From NCBI GenBank assembly GCA_025355255.1, contig JANYAA010000123.1:1-10011 (forward strand): a stretch of 10,011 nucleotides of DNA. The letters are read 5' to 3'. The first letter of the stretch is position 1; each line of letters begins with the position of its first letter. A program made the position numbers and the translations under genes. This document shows positions 1 to 6,025 of the stretch, piece after piece. The notes beneath the pieces are model-generated. The model was not told the DNA's origin. It worked only from the letters and a program-made list of their open reading frames with translations, and made no database searches. Origin of the DNA: Chloroflexota bacterium. Its GTDB lineage: Bacteria; Chloroflexota; Limnocylindria; Limnocylindrales; CSP1-4.

Positions 1-925
1 ACGCCAGCAGCCGCTTCAGGTCGTGCTGCATCATCGCGTACAGGATGCCCATGACGGCCGATGCCGCGCCCATCGCCAGGATGACTGCACCCCACCAATC
101 GGGTCCTGCGCCAAGGATGTCAACCGCGAACCGGATGATCCCGTAGACGCCGACCTTGATCATCACGCCTGACATCACAGCTGACACGTGGGACGGGGCG
201 ACTGGATGGGCGCGGGGGAGCCACGCGTGGAGCGGCAGGGCGCCCGCCTTGGTGGCGAAGCCCGCGAGCAGGAGCACGAACACGACGTCCCGCGTGGCCG
301 GTGAGAGGGCCGCCGCGGCCGTCCGCCAGGTGTCGAACTGCAGGTTGCCCCCCGCGCCCGATGCCAGCAGGGCGAAGCCCACGAGGATGGCCGCGGTGGC
401 CACGTGGGTCATGGCGACGTACAGGTAGCCCGCCGACGCCACAGTCCGATTCGGCCGCAGCCCCACCACAAGCAGCGCGGACAGCAGCGCCATCAGCTCC
501 CAGGCGAAGAGGAACGCGAACCCGTTGGCAGCGCCGAACACGAGGCCGATGCTGAGCAGGAATAGCGGGAAGGCTGCGCCCTCGGGCCGTGACCGCTCGT
601 GCTGGCCGACGATGGAGAGGGCCGCCGCCGCCCCCGAGACACCCAGCGCAATCAGGAAGACGGCGCCGAGGCCGTCGAAGCGGATGTCGATGGACGCGAG
701 CCCGGCAGGACCGATGTCCAGACGCGCCGCGCCTGGGGCAAACCCGGCGAGGATGGCGATGCCTGCGAGGGCCGCCGACACGCTGCCCGCGGCGGTGAGC
801 GCCGGCGACATGGCGGCCGTGCGACGCACGACGGCGGCCAGCGCCGCCATGATCAGGGCGACCGCAGCCGTCGAGATCAGGACAGGGACCGCGGCACCAA
901 TGACGGCGTCCGTGGCGGGGACCAA
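1..925 (-). CDS. HyfB/HycC-type proton-conducting membrane subunit (partial, C-terminus off the left edge)
   Basis: This is an integral membrane antiporter-like subunit of the complex I/Mrp superfamily, of the kind found in group 4 membrane-bound hydrogenases and formate hydrogenlyase. Reading from a TTG at 925, 308 residues are visible before the window ends; E. coli HyfB is about 670 aa, so roughly half is missing. Hydrophobic segments are dense. Family marks seen: AWELMALLS (about 141-149) with the conserved membrane Glu at 143; FATKAGALPLHAWLPRAHP (about 223-241) with membrane Lys at 226; SHVSAVMSGVMIKVGVYG (about 245-262) with Lys at 257; and HDLKRLLA at the visible end. The KAGALPLHAWLPRAHP stretch and WELM favour HyfB/HycC over NuoL/NuoM. 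The TTG start is chosen because GGAG lies 7 nt upstream and a TAG stop (940-938) lies just beyond. An in-frame ATG at 850 would remove part of the first membrane segment. Which complex it serves cannot be told, because its partners lie outside the window. Confidence 0.88.
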   Translation of the reverse strand, partial: MVPATDAVIGAAVPVLISTAAVALIMAALAAVVRRTAAMSPALTAAGSVSAALAGIAILAGFAPGAARLDIGPAGLASIDIRFDGLGAVFLIALGVSGAAAALSIVGQHERSRPEGAAFPLFLLSIGLVFGAANGFAFLFAWELMALLSALLVVGLRPNRTVASAGYLYVAMTHVATAAILVGFALLASGAGGNLQFDTWRTAAAALSPATRDVVFVLLLAGFATKAGALPLHAWLPRAHPVAPSHVSAVMSGVMIKVGVYGIIRFAVDILGAGPDWWGAVILAMGAASAVMGILYAMMQHDLKRLLA

Positions 926-932
926 GCTGCAG

Positions 933-936
933 CTCC
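933..936 (-). promoter_or_regulatory. Shine-Dalgarno site that decides the TTG start of the HyfB-like gene
   Basis: GGAG on the minus strand sits 7 nt before TTG (925-923). No ATG or GTG lies in frame between this site and the upstream TAG stop at 940-938. This spacing is the main reason for calling a TTG start. Confidence 0.55.
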
Positions 937-1008
937 ACTAGCGGGCCAGGCCGACCATGCGGCTCCGGCCGGCGTCTGAGGCCGGATGATCGCAGCGCCG
1001 AGGCGGCG

Positions 1009-1014
1009 AGTATA
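1009..1014 (-). promoter_or_regulatory. Possible -10 box for the HyfB-like gene
   Basis: TATACT on the minus strand is a close match to the sigma-70 -10 consensus and is one of very few AT-rich stretches in the divergent gap 926-1141. It would give a leader of roughly 75-80 nt. The hexamer 17 nt upstream (GCGGAG) does not resemble TTGACA, so this is only a candidate. No convincing promoter was seen for the plus-strand helicase in the same gap. Confidence 0.25.
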
Positions 1015-1141
1015 CCGGCACCGTCTGCCGCCTCCGCTCGGGCGGTCCGTGCGACACTGCGCATCCCCATCCGGCGGCCATGGCGACATCGCTCGTCAGC
1101 CTCGCTGGTCATCCGCCCCCCCGTTTTGTCGCGCAGGTCCC

Positions 1142-2770
1142 GTGTCTCGCAGCGTCCGTCTCCGGCCTTGGCAGCACACCGCCCTCGCGCGGTTCGCCGC
1201 TTCGCCGCACCCCGACTTCCTCGCCGTTGCCACACCAGGCGCCGGCAAGACGACGTTTGCGCTGGCCGCGCTCCGGACCACGCTCGCGAAGCGGCCGGCC
1301 CGTGTCGTCGTGGTCGCGCCCACCGCACATCTCAAGCTCCAGTGGGCCGCGGCGGCCTCGGTGCTGGGGCTCCACCTTGATCCGGCGTGGACGCCGGCCG
1401 ATGGGCCGATGCCGCCCGACATGCACGGCGTGGTGACCACGTACCAGCAGGTGGCGTTGTCGGCGGCCGCCATCCGGCCTGAGGCGAAGGGTGCGGTGGT
1501 GGTCCTCGACGAGATCCACCACGCTGGCGAGGAGCAGGCTTGGGGCGAGGCACTTCGGGAGGCGTTTGCCGGCAGCTCGCGGCGTCTGGCGTTGTCCGGC
1601 ACGCCGTTCCGGAGCGACACGCGGGCCATCCCATTTGTGCGCTATGAGGCAGACGAGGCTGTCCCTGACTTTGAGTACGGCTATGGCGATGCGCTGCGCG
1701 ATGGGCGCGTGGTACGGCCGGTGTACTTCCCGCGGATTGGCGGGGAGATGGAGTGGAGCGCGCCAGACGGGGCCATCCACGCTGCAACCTTTGACGACCA
1801 GCTGGCGATGCAGTTGGCCAACCAGCGGCTACGCACGGCGCTCTCGATTGACGGGGAATGGCTGCTCACGGTCATCCGCGAGGCTGCGGCCAGGCTTGAG
1901 CGGGTCCGCCGCCAGCAGCCTGACGCCGGCGGCCTCGTCATCGCGCTGGACCAGGAGCACGCCAAGGGCATCGCGCAGTTGCTGCGGCGCGAGATTGGCG
2001 TGTCAGCCACCGTGGTCACCTCAGACGATCCGGAGGCCTCGGCCAAGATCTCCGCCTTTGCGGTTGGCCACGAGCCTTGGCTGGTTGCCGTGCGGATGGT
2101 CAGCGAGGGCGTGGACATCCCGCGGCTGCGCGTGGGCGTGTACGCCACAACGGTCACTACTGACCTGTTCTTCCGCCAGGCGGTTGGCCGATTCGTGCGC
2201 TGGGTGCCCGGCATCCGCGACCAGCGCGCCTGGCTGTTCATCCCTGATGACCTGCGGCTACGGATCCGCGCGTCCGAGATCGCCGAGGCGCGACGCCACT
2301 CGCTGCGCCGGGACCGCCAGACCGATGACGGGATGGACCCCGACGCTGCTCGCCGAGCTGAGGCGGCCGAATTGGCGGCAGGCGAGCAGATGAGCCTCTT
2401 CGCTGCTCTGTCAGCCGTGGCCGTGGGCGCCGAGGGGTCCGACGCCGAGCCTTGGCACGAGCCGCTGCCCGACGAGTGGGAGACCGGCGCCGACCTCTCA
2501 GTCGAGTGGGAGCTTGGCCCGCCGCCACCGCTTGTCGCGCCGCCGGAGGGTGCCGCCGGGCTCACGCTGCGCCAGGCGAAGGACCGGCTCCGGATCGCCA
2601 ATGCCGAGGCGGCCAAGGACATCGCCCGCGTCTCGCGCTTGAGCTATGCCGCCGTAAACCTGGAGCTCAACCGCTCAGCCGGGATCAAGCGCGTCACCGA
2701 GGCCACGGGCGGCCAGCTGCAGACGCGGCTCCAGGCGGCCCGGCGCTGGCAGTGGCGCCTGGGGCGGTAG
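1142..2770 (+). CDS. SF2 DEAD/DEAH-box helicase (ResIII/XPB-like)
   Basis: An ATP-dependent superfamily 2 nucleic-acid helicase or translocase of 542 aa. The motifs occur in order: an N-terminal LRPWQ with a Q-motif-like Gln (7-11); Walker A ATPGAGKTT (30-38); motif Ia VVVAPTAHLKLQW (56-68); Walker B VVLDEIHH (120-127); motif III LSGTPFRSD (151-159); helicase-C MVSEGVDIP (319-327); and motif VI FRQAVGRFVRW (344-354). This resembles the ResIII/XPB-like helicases often called DEAD/DEAH box helicase. The tail after about residue 375 is charged, with an acidic/Pro-rich stretch (about 434-472) and a helical end (about 474-542) that I do not recognise. No nuclease or methylase motif is seen, and no restriction partner is nearby. 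The reading frame is open from an ATG at 986, but the 52 extra residues are Arg/Pro/Ser-rich with poor third-position bias, and conservation begins at LRPWQ. I therefore chose GTG 1142, although it lacks a clear Shine-Dalgarno site. The biological role is unknown; repair or defence are possibilities only. Confidence 0.85.
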   Translation: MSRSVRLRPWQHTALARFAASPHPDFLAVATPGAGKTTFALAALRTTLAKRPARVVVVAPTAHLKLQWAAAASVLGLHLDPAWTPADGPMPPDMHGVVTTYQQVALSAAAIRPEAKGAVVVLDEIHHAGEEQAWGEALREAFAGSSRRLALSGTPFRSDTRAIPFVRYEADEAVPDFEYGYGDALRDGRVVRPVYFPRIGGEMEWSAPDGAIHAATFDDQLAMQLANQRLRTALSIDGEWLLTVIREAAARLERVRRQQPDAGGLVIALDQEHAKGIAQLLRREIGVSATVVTSDDPEASAKISAFAVGHEPWLVAVRMVSEGVDIPRLRVGVYATTVTTDLFFRQAVGRFVRWVPGIRDQRAWLFIPDDLRLRIRASEIAEARRHSLRRDRQTDDGMDPDAARRAEAAELAAGEQMSLFAALSAVAVGAEGSDAEPWHEPLPDEWETGADLSVEWELGPPPPLVAPPEGAAGLTLRQAKDRLRIANAEAAKDIARVSRLSYAAVNLELNRSAGIKRVTEATGGQLQTRLQAARRWQWRLGR

Positions 2771-2801
2771 CGCTCCGGCCCGCCCGCAGCTTGCCGAGTC
2801 G

Positions 2802-2860
2802 CGGCTCACCCCGTGGGTCATCGAGCGCAAGCCAGCACGTTGTGCGCACCCGGTGAGCCG
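2802..2860. repeat. Foldable inverted repeat downstream of the helicase (copy A of an imperfect repeat)
   Basis: CGGCTCACC (2802-2810) is complementary to GGTGAGCCG (2852-2860), and GGGT (2815-2818) to ACCC (2848-2851). This gives a 9+4 bp stem with a 4-nt bulge. The loop contains a small GCAC/GTGC hairpin (2835-2838 and 2842-2845). It lies between convergent genes, so a bidirectional terminator role is plausible, but there is no T-run on either side. Parts of it recur at 2913-2963. Confidence 0.4.
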
Positions 2861-2912
2861 ACGGGATCCCGACCGGACCGCCGCGGCCGTCTGGAGCGTG
2901 AATGGCGCACCT

Positions 2913-2963
2913 CGTGGGTCACCATATGCTCGCGTGTGCCCTATGACGCACCCGGTGAGCCGA
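2913..2963. repeat. Imperfect second copy (B) of the intergenic element
   Basis: CGTGGGTCA (2913-2921) and CGCACCCGGTGAGCCGA (2947-2963) repeat exactly the blocks at 2812-2820 and 2845-2861. The start-to-start spacing of the blocks is nearly the same (34 versus 33 nt), but the sequence between them is unrelated. Conserved ends with a diverged middle look like a degenerate structured repeat. Copy B keeps less of the long stem than copy A. No function can be assigned from one locus. Confidence 0.45.
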
Positions 2964-2966
2964 GCT

Positions 2967-3014
2967 GCGATGCGGGCCGCTCAGCCGCCGGCGATGCGGG
3001 CCGCTCAGCCGCCT
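2967..3014. repeat. 24-bp tandem duplication covering the end of ppk2
   Basis: Positions 2967-2990 and 2991-3014 are adjacent copies of a 24-bp unit and differ only at the last base (G versus T). The right-hand copy holds the last codons of the minus-strand ppk2 gene and its TGA stop (3007-3005). The left-hand copy therefore duplicates the gene end, including a second, non-functional stop. A near-identical tandem copy suggests a recent slippage event, or an assembly error. Confidence 0.85.
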
Positions 3015-3910
3015 GCGAGCAGCTCCGTCTTCGCCTGATCCATCTCAGCCTTCGCGGCAGCCGAGGGCACCGGGTACTGCGGGTTGATGTCCATGAGCGC
3101 GTCGAGGATCACCGAGGACGACGCTACGCGCATGAACCACTTGCGGTCAGCGGGGATCACATGCCACGGCGCGTCGTCGGTGCTGGTGTTCTCCAGCAGG
3201 TCCGCGTAGGCGTTCTGGTAGTCGTCCCAGTACTTGCGCTCGCGGGCATCGGCCGCTGAGAACTTCCAGTTGGCATTGGGCTGCTCGATGCGGTCCAGGA
3301 AGCGCTTGCGCTGCTCGTCTTTGGACACGTGGAGGAAGAGCTTGACGATCTTCGTGCCGTTGTCCGTCAGGTAGCGCTCCCAGTCGTTGATCTCGCGGAA
3401 GCGCCGCTTCCATACGTCGGGGCCTTTGGCGGCGGCGGGCATCCGCTCGCCCGCGAGGATCTCGGGATGGACGCGGACCACCAGCAGCTCCTCGTAGTAG
3501 GAGCGGTTGAAGATGCCGATCATGCCGCGAGCCGGGAGCCGCAGCGCCGCCCGCCAGAGGTAGTCGTGGTCCTGCTCGAGGGCTGAGGGCACCTTGAACG
3601 AGGTCACCTCCACGCCCTGCGGGTTAACCCCGCTCATCACGTGGCTGATGGTGCCGTCCTTGCCCGCGGCGTCCATCGCCTGGAGGATCACCAGGACGCT
3701 CCACGTGTCCTGCGCGGCCAGACGCGCCTGATAGTCCACGAGGGCTGTGACACCTTCGGTGAGCATTGAGGCGGCGTCCTCCTTGGCCACGAAGTCTGCC
3801 GTCGCGCCCGGATCCCAGTCCTTGGACGCAAGGTTCACCTTTTGGCCTGGCGCCACGCGCAGAGGCTCGACCAGCTTGCGGATCCGGTCGGCGTGCGTGT
3901 CGTCTGCCAT
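3005..3910 (-). CDS. ppk2: Polyphosphate kinase 2 family protein (PPK2, class III-like)
   Basis: A cytoplasmic polyphosphate:nucleotide phosphotransferase of 301 aa, which is the usual length for single-domain class III PPK2. It moves phosphate between inorganic polyphosphate and AMP/ADP or other nucleotides; the preferred nucleotide cannot be read from the sequence. Walker A region LQAMDAAGKDGTI (76-88) carries Lys84. HVMSGVNPQGVEV (90-102) and SFKVPSALEQDHDYLWR (104-120) match the class III pattern. The Walker B-side motif is IGIFNRSYYEE (131-141). The lid region WKRRFREINDWERYL (167-181) is Arg-rich. The ATG at 3910 has AGGGGA 5 nt upstream. A GC hairpin (3972-4003) separates it from the upstream permease, so it may have its own promoter; CATACT at 3954-3949 is a weak -10 candidate. 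The gene end is duplicated just downstream. The family call is firm; the class is inferred from motif wording. Confidence 0.93.
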   Translation of the reverse strand: MADDTHADRIRKLVEPLRVAPGQKVNLASKDWDPGATADFVAKEDAASMLTEGVTALVDYQARLAAQDTWSVLVILQAMDAAGKDGTISHVMSGVNPQGVEVTSFKVPSALEQDHDYLWRAALRLPARGMIGIFNRSYYEELLVVRVHPEILAGERMPAAAKGPDVWKRRFREINDWERYLTDNGTKIVKLFLHVSKDEQRKRFLDRIEQPNANWKFSAADARERKYWDDYQNAYADLLENTSTDDAPWHVIPADRKWFMRVASSSVILDALMDINPQYPVPSAAAKAEMDQAKTELLAGG

Positions 3911-3971
3911 GGCTGTCCCCTGACTTGGCGAGTTGGGCGCTGGACATCAGTATGGCCGGGCGCCGGACGCG

Positions 3972-4003
3972 ACGAGACCCCTCCGTTGCGGGAGGGGCCT
4001 CGT
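3972..4003 (-). terminator. Hairpin after the NCS1 permease gene, possible terminator
   Basis: Arms 3972-3984 and 3991-4003 pair over 13 positions with one A·C mismatch (3977/3998) and a 6-nt loop. This is a very stable GC-rich stem 51 nt beyond the permease stop (4056-4054) and about 60 nt before the ppk2 start. There is no T-run after it on either strand, so it is not a classical intrinsic terminator. It could act as a U-less terminator or as a 3' RNA stabiliser. Confidence 0.55.
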
Positions 4004-4053
4004 GCCGAGTGCGAGGTGTCAGCCGGGGATCCCGGCCCGACGTTGCTTGGCGG

Positions 4054-5622
4054 TCAGCCCTCGGTCGTGGCCGCCTTGTTGCCGGCGACCTTGGTAAGGA
4101 CGCCGTACAGGATGAACGCCACGATGAAGCCGACAACCCAGGAGTAGTCGGCGAAGGGCTTGAGGAAGGGGATCAGCCCGTTTGGCGGGAAGGGCCCCGT
4201 CGCCTTGCCGGCAGCGTCAAGCACGGAGTAGGAGCCGCCGATGGCGAACACGATGCCCACGAGGAGCGCGACGACCGCGATCCAGTTCCAGCCACTGGCG
4301 TACTGGTACTTGCCGTCCTTGCGATACAGGTCGGCAAGCGTCAGCGTCCTGTTGCGGATCCACCAGTAGTCGGCGATCAGCACCCCGGCGATGGCGCCCG
4401 TTGCGCCGCCGTACGTGTTGAGCCACGTGAAGATGTACAGATGCGGGTCGCTCAGCAGGTTCCACGGCATGATCAGGATGCCGATGACACCCGTGATCAG
4501 GCCGCCGGTGCGGAAGCTGATCCGCCTCGGGGACAGGTTGGAGAAGTCATAGGACGGGCTGACGATGTTGGCCGCAACGTTCACTGAGAGCGTCGCCACG
4601 GCGAGGGTGAACACCGCGAAGACGACCACTAGCGGGTTGTCGAACTTCGCGACGAGGGCGACCGGGTCCCAGATCGGGGCGCCGAAGACAACGGTGCTGG
4701 CCGAGGTCACGAGGACCGCGATCAGCGGGAACAGCGTCATGGTGGTTGGCAGGCCCAACGCCTGGCCAATGGCCTGCTCACGCTGGCTGCGCCCGAAGCG
4801 GGTGAAGTCCGGCATGTTCAGGGACAGCGTGGACCAGAACGCGATCATGCCCATGAGGGCCGGCGGGAAGATGCCGAACCAGAACTTGTCAAGGCTCCAG
4901 CCGACGGTGCCGTGATCCTGGACGAGCGGTCCGAAGCCGCCGGCGGAGTACGCCATCCAAATGAGCAGGAAGATCGCCACGACGAGGACGAACGGGGCCG
5001 CCCAGTTCTCGAACTTGCGGATGGCCTCCATGCCGCGCAGAACGATCAGGATGTTGAGCACCCAGAAGATGGCGAAGCTCAGCCACAGCGTCCACGGCTG
5101 GGCGGGGCCGACCAGGATCGGGAAGGACGCGGCGGTGCTCCACCAGGAGGTCTTGCCCAGCACCGCGCCAACGAGCGTGAAGATCGCGCCGCCGCCAATC
5201 CAGGTCTGGATGCCAAACCAGCCGCAGGCAACGAAGGCGCGGATCAAGGCGGGCAGGTTGGCGCCGCCCACGCCAAACGAAGCGCGAGCGAAGACCGGGA
5301 ACGGGATGCCGTACTTGGTGCCGGCGTGGCTGTTGGCCAGCATCGGCAGAAGCACGATGACGTTGGCAATCATGATCGTCATGATGGCCTGGTACCAGGC
5401 CATGCCCAAGGCGACCAGGCCCGCGGCCAAGGTCCACGTCGCAACGTTGTGGGCCATGCCGATCCACAGGGCGACGTAGTTGTATGTGGTCCAGACGCGC
5501 TTTGCGATCGGGACAGGCGCGAGGTCCTCGTTGTGGAGCGCTGACGTGCCGAGAGCCGCGTCGACCTCGGGCCTGAGCTCCACTCGACCGTCCGCAAGGA
5601 TGGTCTGCTCCGCTGCAGTCAT
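4054..5622 (-). CDS. NCS1-family nucleobase/hydantoin/allantoin cation symporter
   Basis: An integral inner-membrane permease of 522 aa with about 12 hydrophobic segments, in the nucleobase:cation symporter-1 family (Mhp1, PucI, CodB relatives). N-terminal NEDLAPVPIAKRVWTTYNYVAL (31-52) and WIGMAHNVATW (53-63) are the typical first-helix region. In helix 3, W135 and Q139 (GWFGIQTW) have the spacing of the Mhp1 substrate-binding Trp/Gln. In the helix 6 region, AFWSTLSLNMPDFTRF (261-276) supplies a candidate Trp263. TLSVNVAANIVSPSYDFSNL (344-363) is the helix 8 region, with Asn348 and Asn352. These equivalences come from memory of Mhp1, not an alignment. The motifs and length favour a hydantoin/allantoin/uracil-type transporter over cytosine-type CodB; the exact substrate is not readable. 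The neighbouring PreA-like gene suggests a pyrimidine or cyclic ureide. The ATG at 5622 is supported by overlapping GGAGG sites (GGAGGGAGG, 5635-5627). Confidence 0.92.
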   Translation of the reverse strand: MTAAEQTILADGRVELRPEVDAALGTSALHNEDLAPVPIAKRVWTTYNYVALWIGMAHNVATWTLAAGLVALGMAWYQAIMTIMIANVIVLLPMLANSHAGTKYGIPFPVFARASFGVGGANLPALIRAFVACGWFGIQTWIGGGAIFTLVGAVLGKTSWWSTAASFPILVGPAQPWTLWLSFAIFWVLNILIVLRGMEAIRKFENWAAPFVLVVAIFLLIWMAYSAGGFGPLVQDHGTVGWSLDKFWFGIFPPALMGMIAFWSTLSLNMPDFTRFGRSQREQAIGQALGLPTTMTLFPLIAVLVTSASTVVFGAPIWDPVALVAKFDNPLVVVFAVFTLAVATLSVNVAANIVSPSYDFSNLSPRRISFRTGGLITGVIGILIMPWNLLSDPHLYIFTWLNTYGGATGAIAGVLIADYWWIRNRTLTLADLYRKDGKYQYASGWNWIAVVALLVGIVFAIGGSYSVLDAAGKATGPFPPNGLIPFLKPFADYSWVVGFIVAFILYGVLTKVAGNKAATTEG

Positions 5623-5649
5623 TGAGCCTCCCTCCAGAAGGGTGATGAC

Positions 5650-5664
5650 CGGTGCCTCGCACCG
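5650..5664 (-). promoter_or_regulatory. Small hairpin in the permease leader
   Basis: CGGTGC and GCACCG pair (6 bp) around a 3-nt loop, 28 nt before the permease start on the minus strand. It would form in the 5' leader if transcription starts upstream. It is too small and simple to match a known riboswitch class. Confidence 0.3.
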
Positions 5665-5714
5665 TTAGACAGGTCGGCGCTCCAGTCCTCCGATACCCGG
5701 GTTCCCTCCTAGCT

Positions 5715-5735
5715 GCATGACAATGGGCGTCATGC
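5715..5735. promoter_or_regulatory. Candidate operator GCATGAC-N7-GTCATGC
   Basis: A perfect 7+7 bp inverted repeat with a 7-nt spacer, 93-113 nt upstream of the permease start. The 14-bp centre-to-centre geometry and less GC-extreme arms look more like a dimeric regulator site than a terminator. The minus strand includes TTGTCA, a -35-like hexamer overlapping the dyad, but no good -10 follows at normal spacing. No regulator gene is in the window. Confidence 0.4.
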
Positions 5736-5749
5736 GTGGCACCGGGTTC

Positions 5750-5768
5750 CGGCGCGCGAGGCGCGCCG
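5750..5768. promoter_or_regulatory. GC-only inverted repeat upstream of the permease
   Basis: CGGCGCGC and GCGCGCCG form an 8-bp perfect stem around GAG. The low-complexity G/C content makes chance occurrence more likely here than for the neighbouring dyads. Confidence 0.25.
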
Positions 5769-5853
5769 CGGGGATGAGCGTCGAGGTCGCCCGGGGACCG
5801 CGGGGGAGCAACGGGGCTGCGTGCGGTGGGCAGAGGCCAGCCGGGACTGCCGA

Positions 5854-5870
5854 TCCGACATGCTGTCGGA
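5854..5870. promoter_or_regulatory. Candidate operator TCCGACA-N3-TGTCGGA
   Basis: A perfect 7+7 bp inverted repeat with a 3-nt centre, about 155 nt downstream of the preA stop and 232 nt upstream of the permease start. It could be a regulator-binding dyad or a short RNA hairpin ending preA mRNA. No T-run follows on the minus strand. Confidence 0.4.
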
Positions 5871-6025
5871 CCTGAGCGGCAGATCACCGGCCGAAACGCT
5901 GCGCACGTTCACCCTGGCACGGTCCTGACCTCGACGACTGGGCGTCGCGAGTGATGGCCCATATTGCACGGCGGCGCGGGCGCCTGTCTTGGCTTTTGTG
6001 CAACCCCGGGCTAGCGACCGGTCGG

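Larger units (their letters stand above)
5623..6025. other. 403-bp non-coding gap between preA and the permease, rich in dyad symmetry
   Basis: No convincing gene is seen on either strand: short open frames here are Arg/Pro/Ser-rich and lack family features. The gap holds four separate inverted repeats (5650-5664, 5715-5735, 5750-5768, 5854-5870) upstream of the minus-strand permease, plus a 10-bp palindrome CGACCGGTCG (6015-6024) just after the preA stop. TCTAAC (5669-5664, minus) is a weak -10-like match with no recognisable -35. The length and the dyads suggest a regulated, independently transcribed permease rather than simple read-through from preA. Confidence 0.6.

Noticed and set aside
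986..1141. In-frame extension of the helicase by 52 residues from an ATG at 986, with GAGG 4 nt upstream
   Set aside because: The extension is Arg/Pro/Ser-rich with mixed third positions, unlike the gene body, and the helicase family begins at the LRPWQ region. It would also fill most of the divergent promoter gap.
120..1328. Long minus-strand open frame overlapping the HyfB-like gene in another frame
   Set aside because: It is Arg/Gly/His-rich with no domain features and lies over a gene with clear family motifs; an artefact of high GC.
1681..2622. Long minus-strand open frame opposite the helicase
   Set aside because: It is Ser/Arg/Ala-rich, without recognisable motifs, and antisense to a well-supported helicase.
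2967..3014. CRISPR-like direct repeats
   Set aside because: There are only two units, directly adjacent with no spacer, and one is coding sequence; it is a simple tandem duplication.
5730..5920. Possible short minus-strand gene of about 60 residues in the preA-permease gap
   Set aside because: The composition is Arg/Pro/Ser-rich with no hydrophobic or conserved pattern. It is the tail of a frame that runs antiphase through preA, and the start has no convincing ribosome site.
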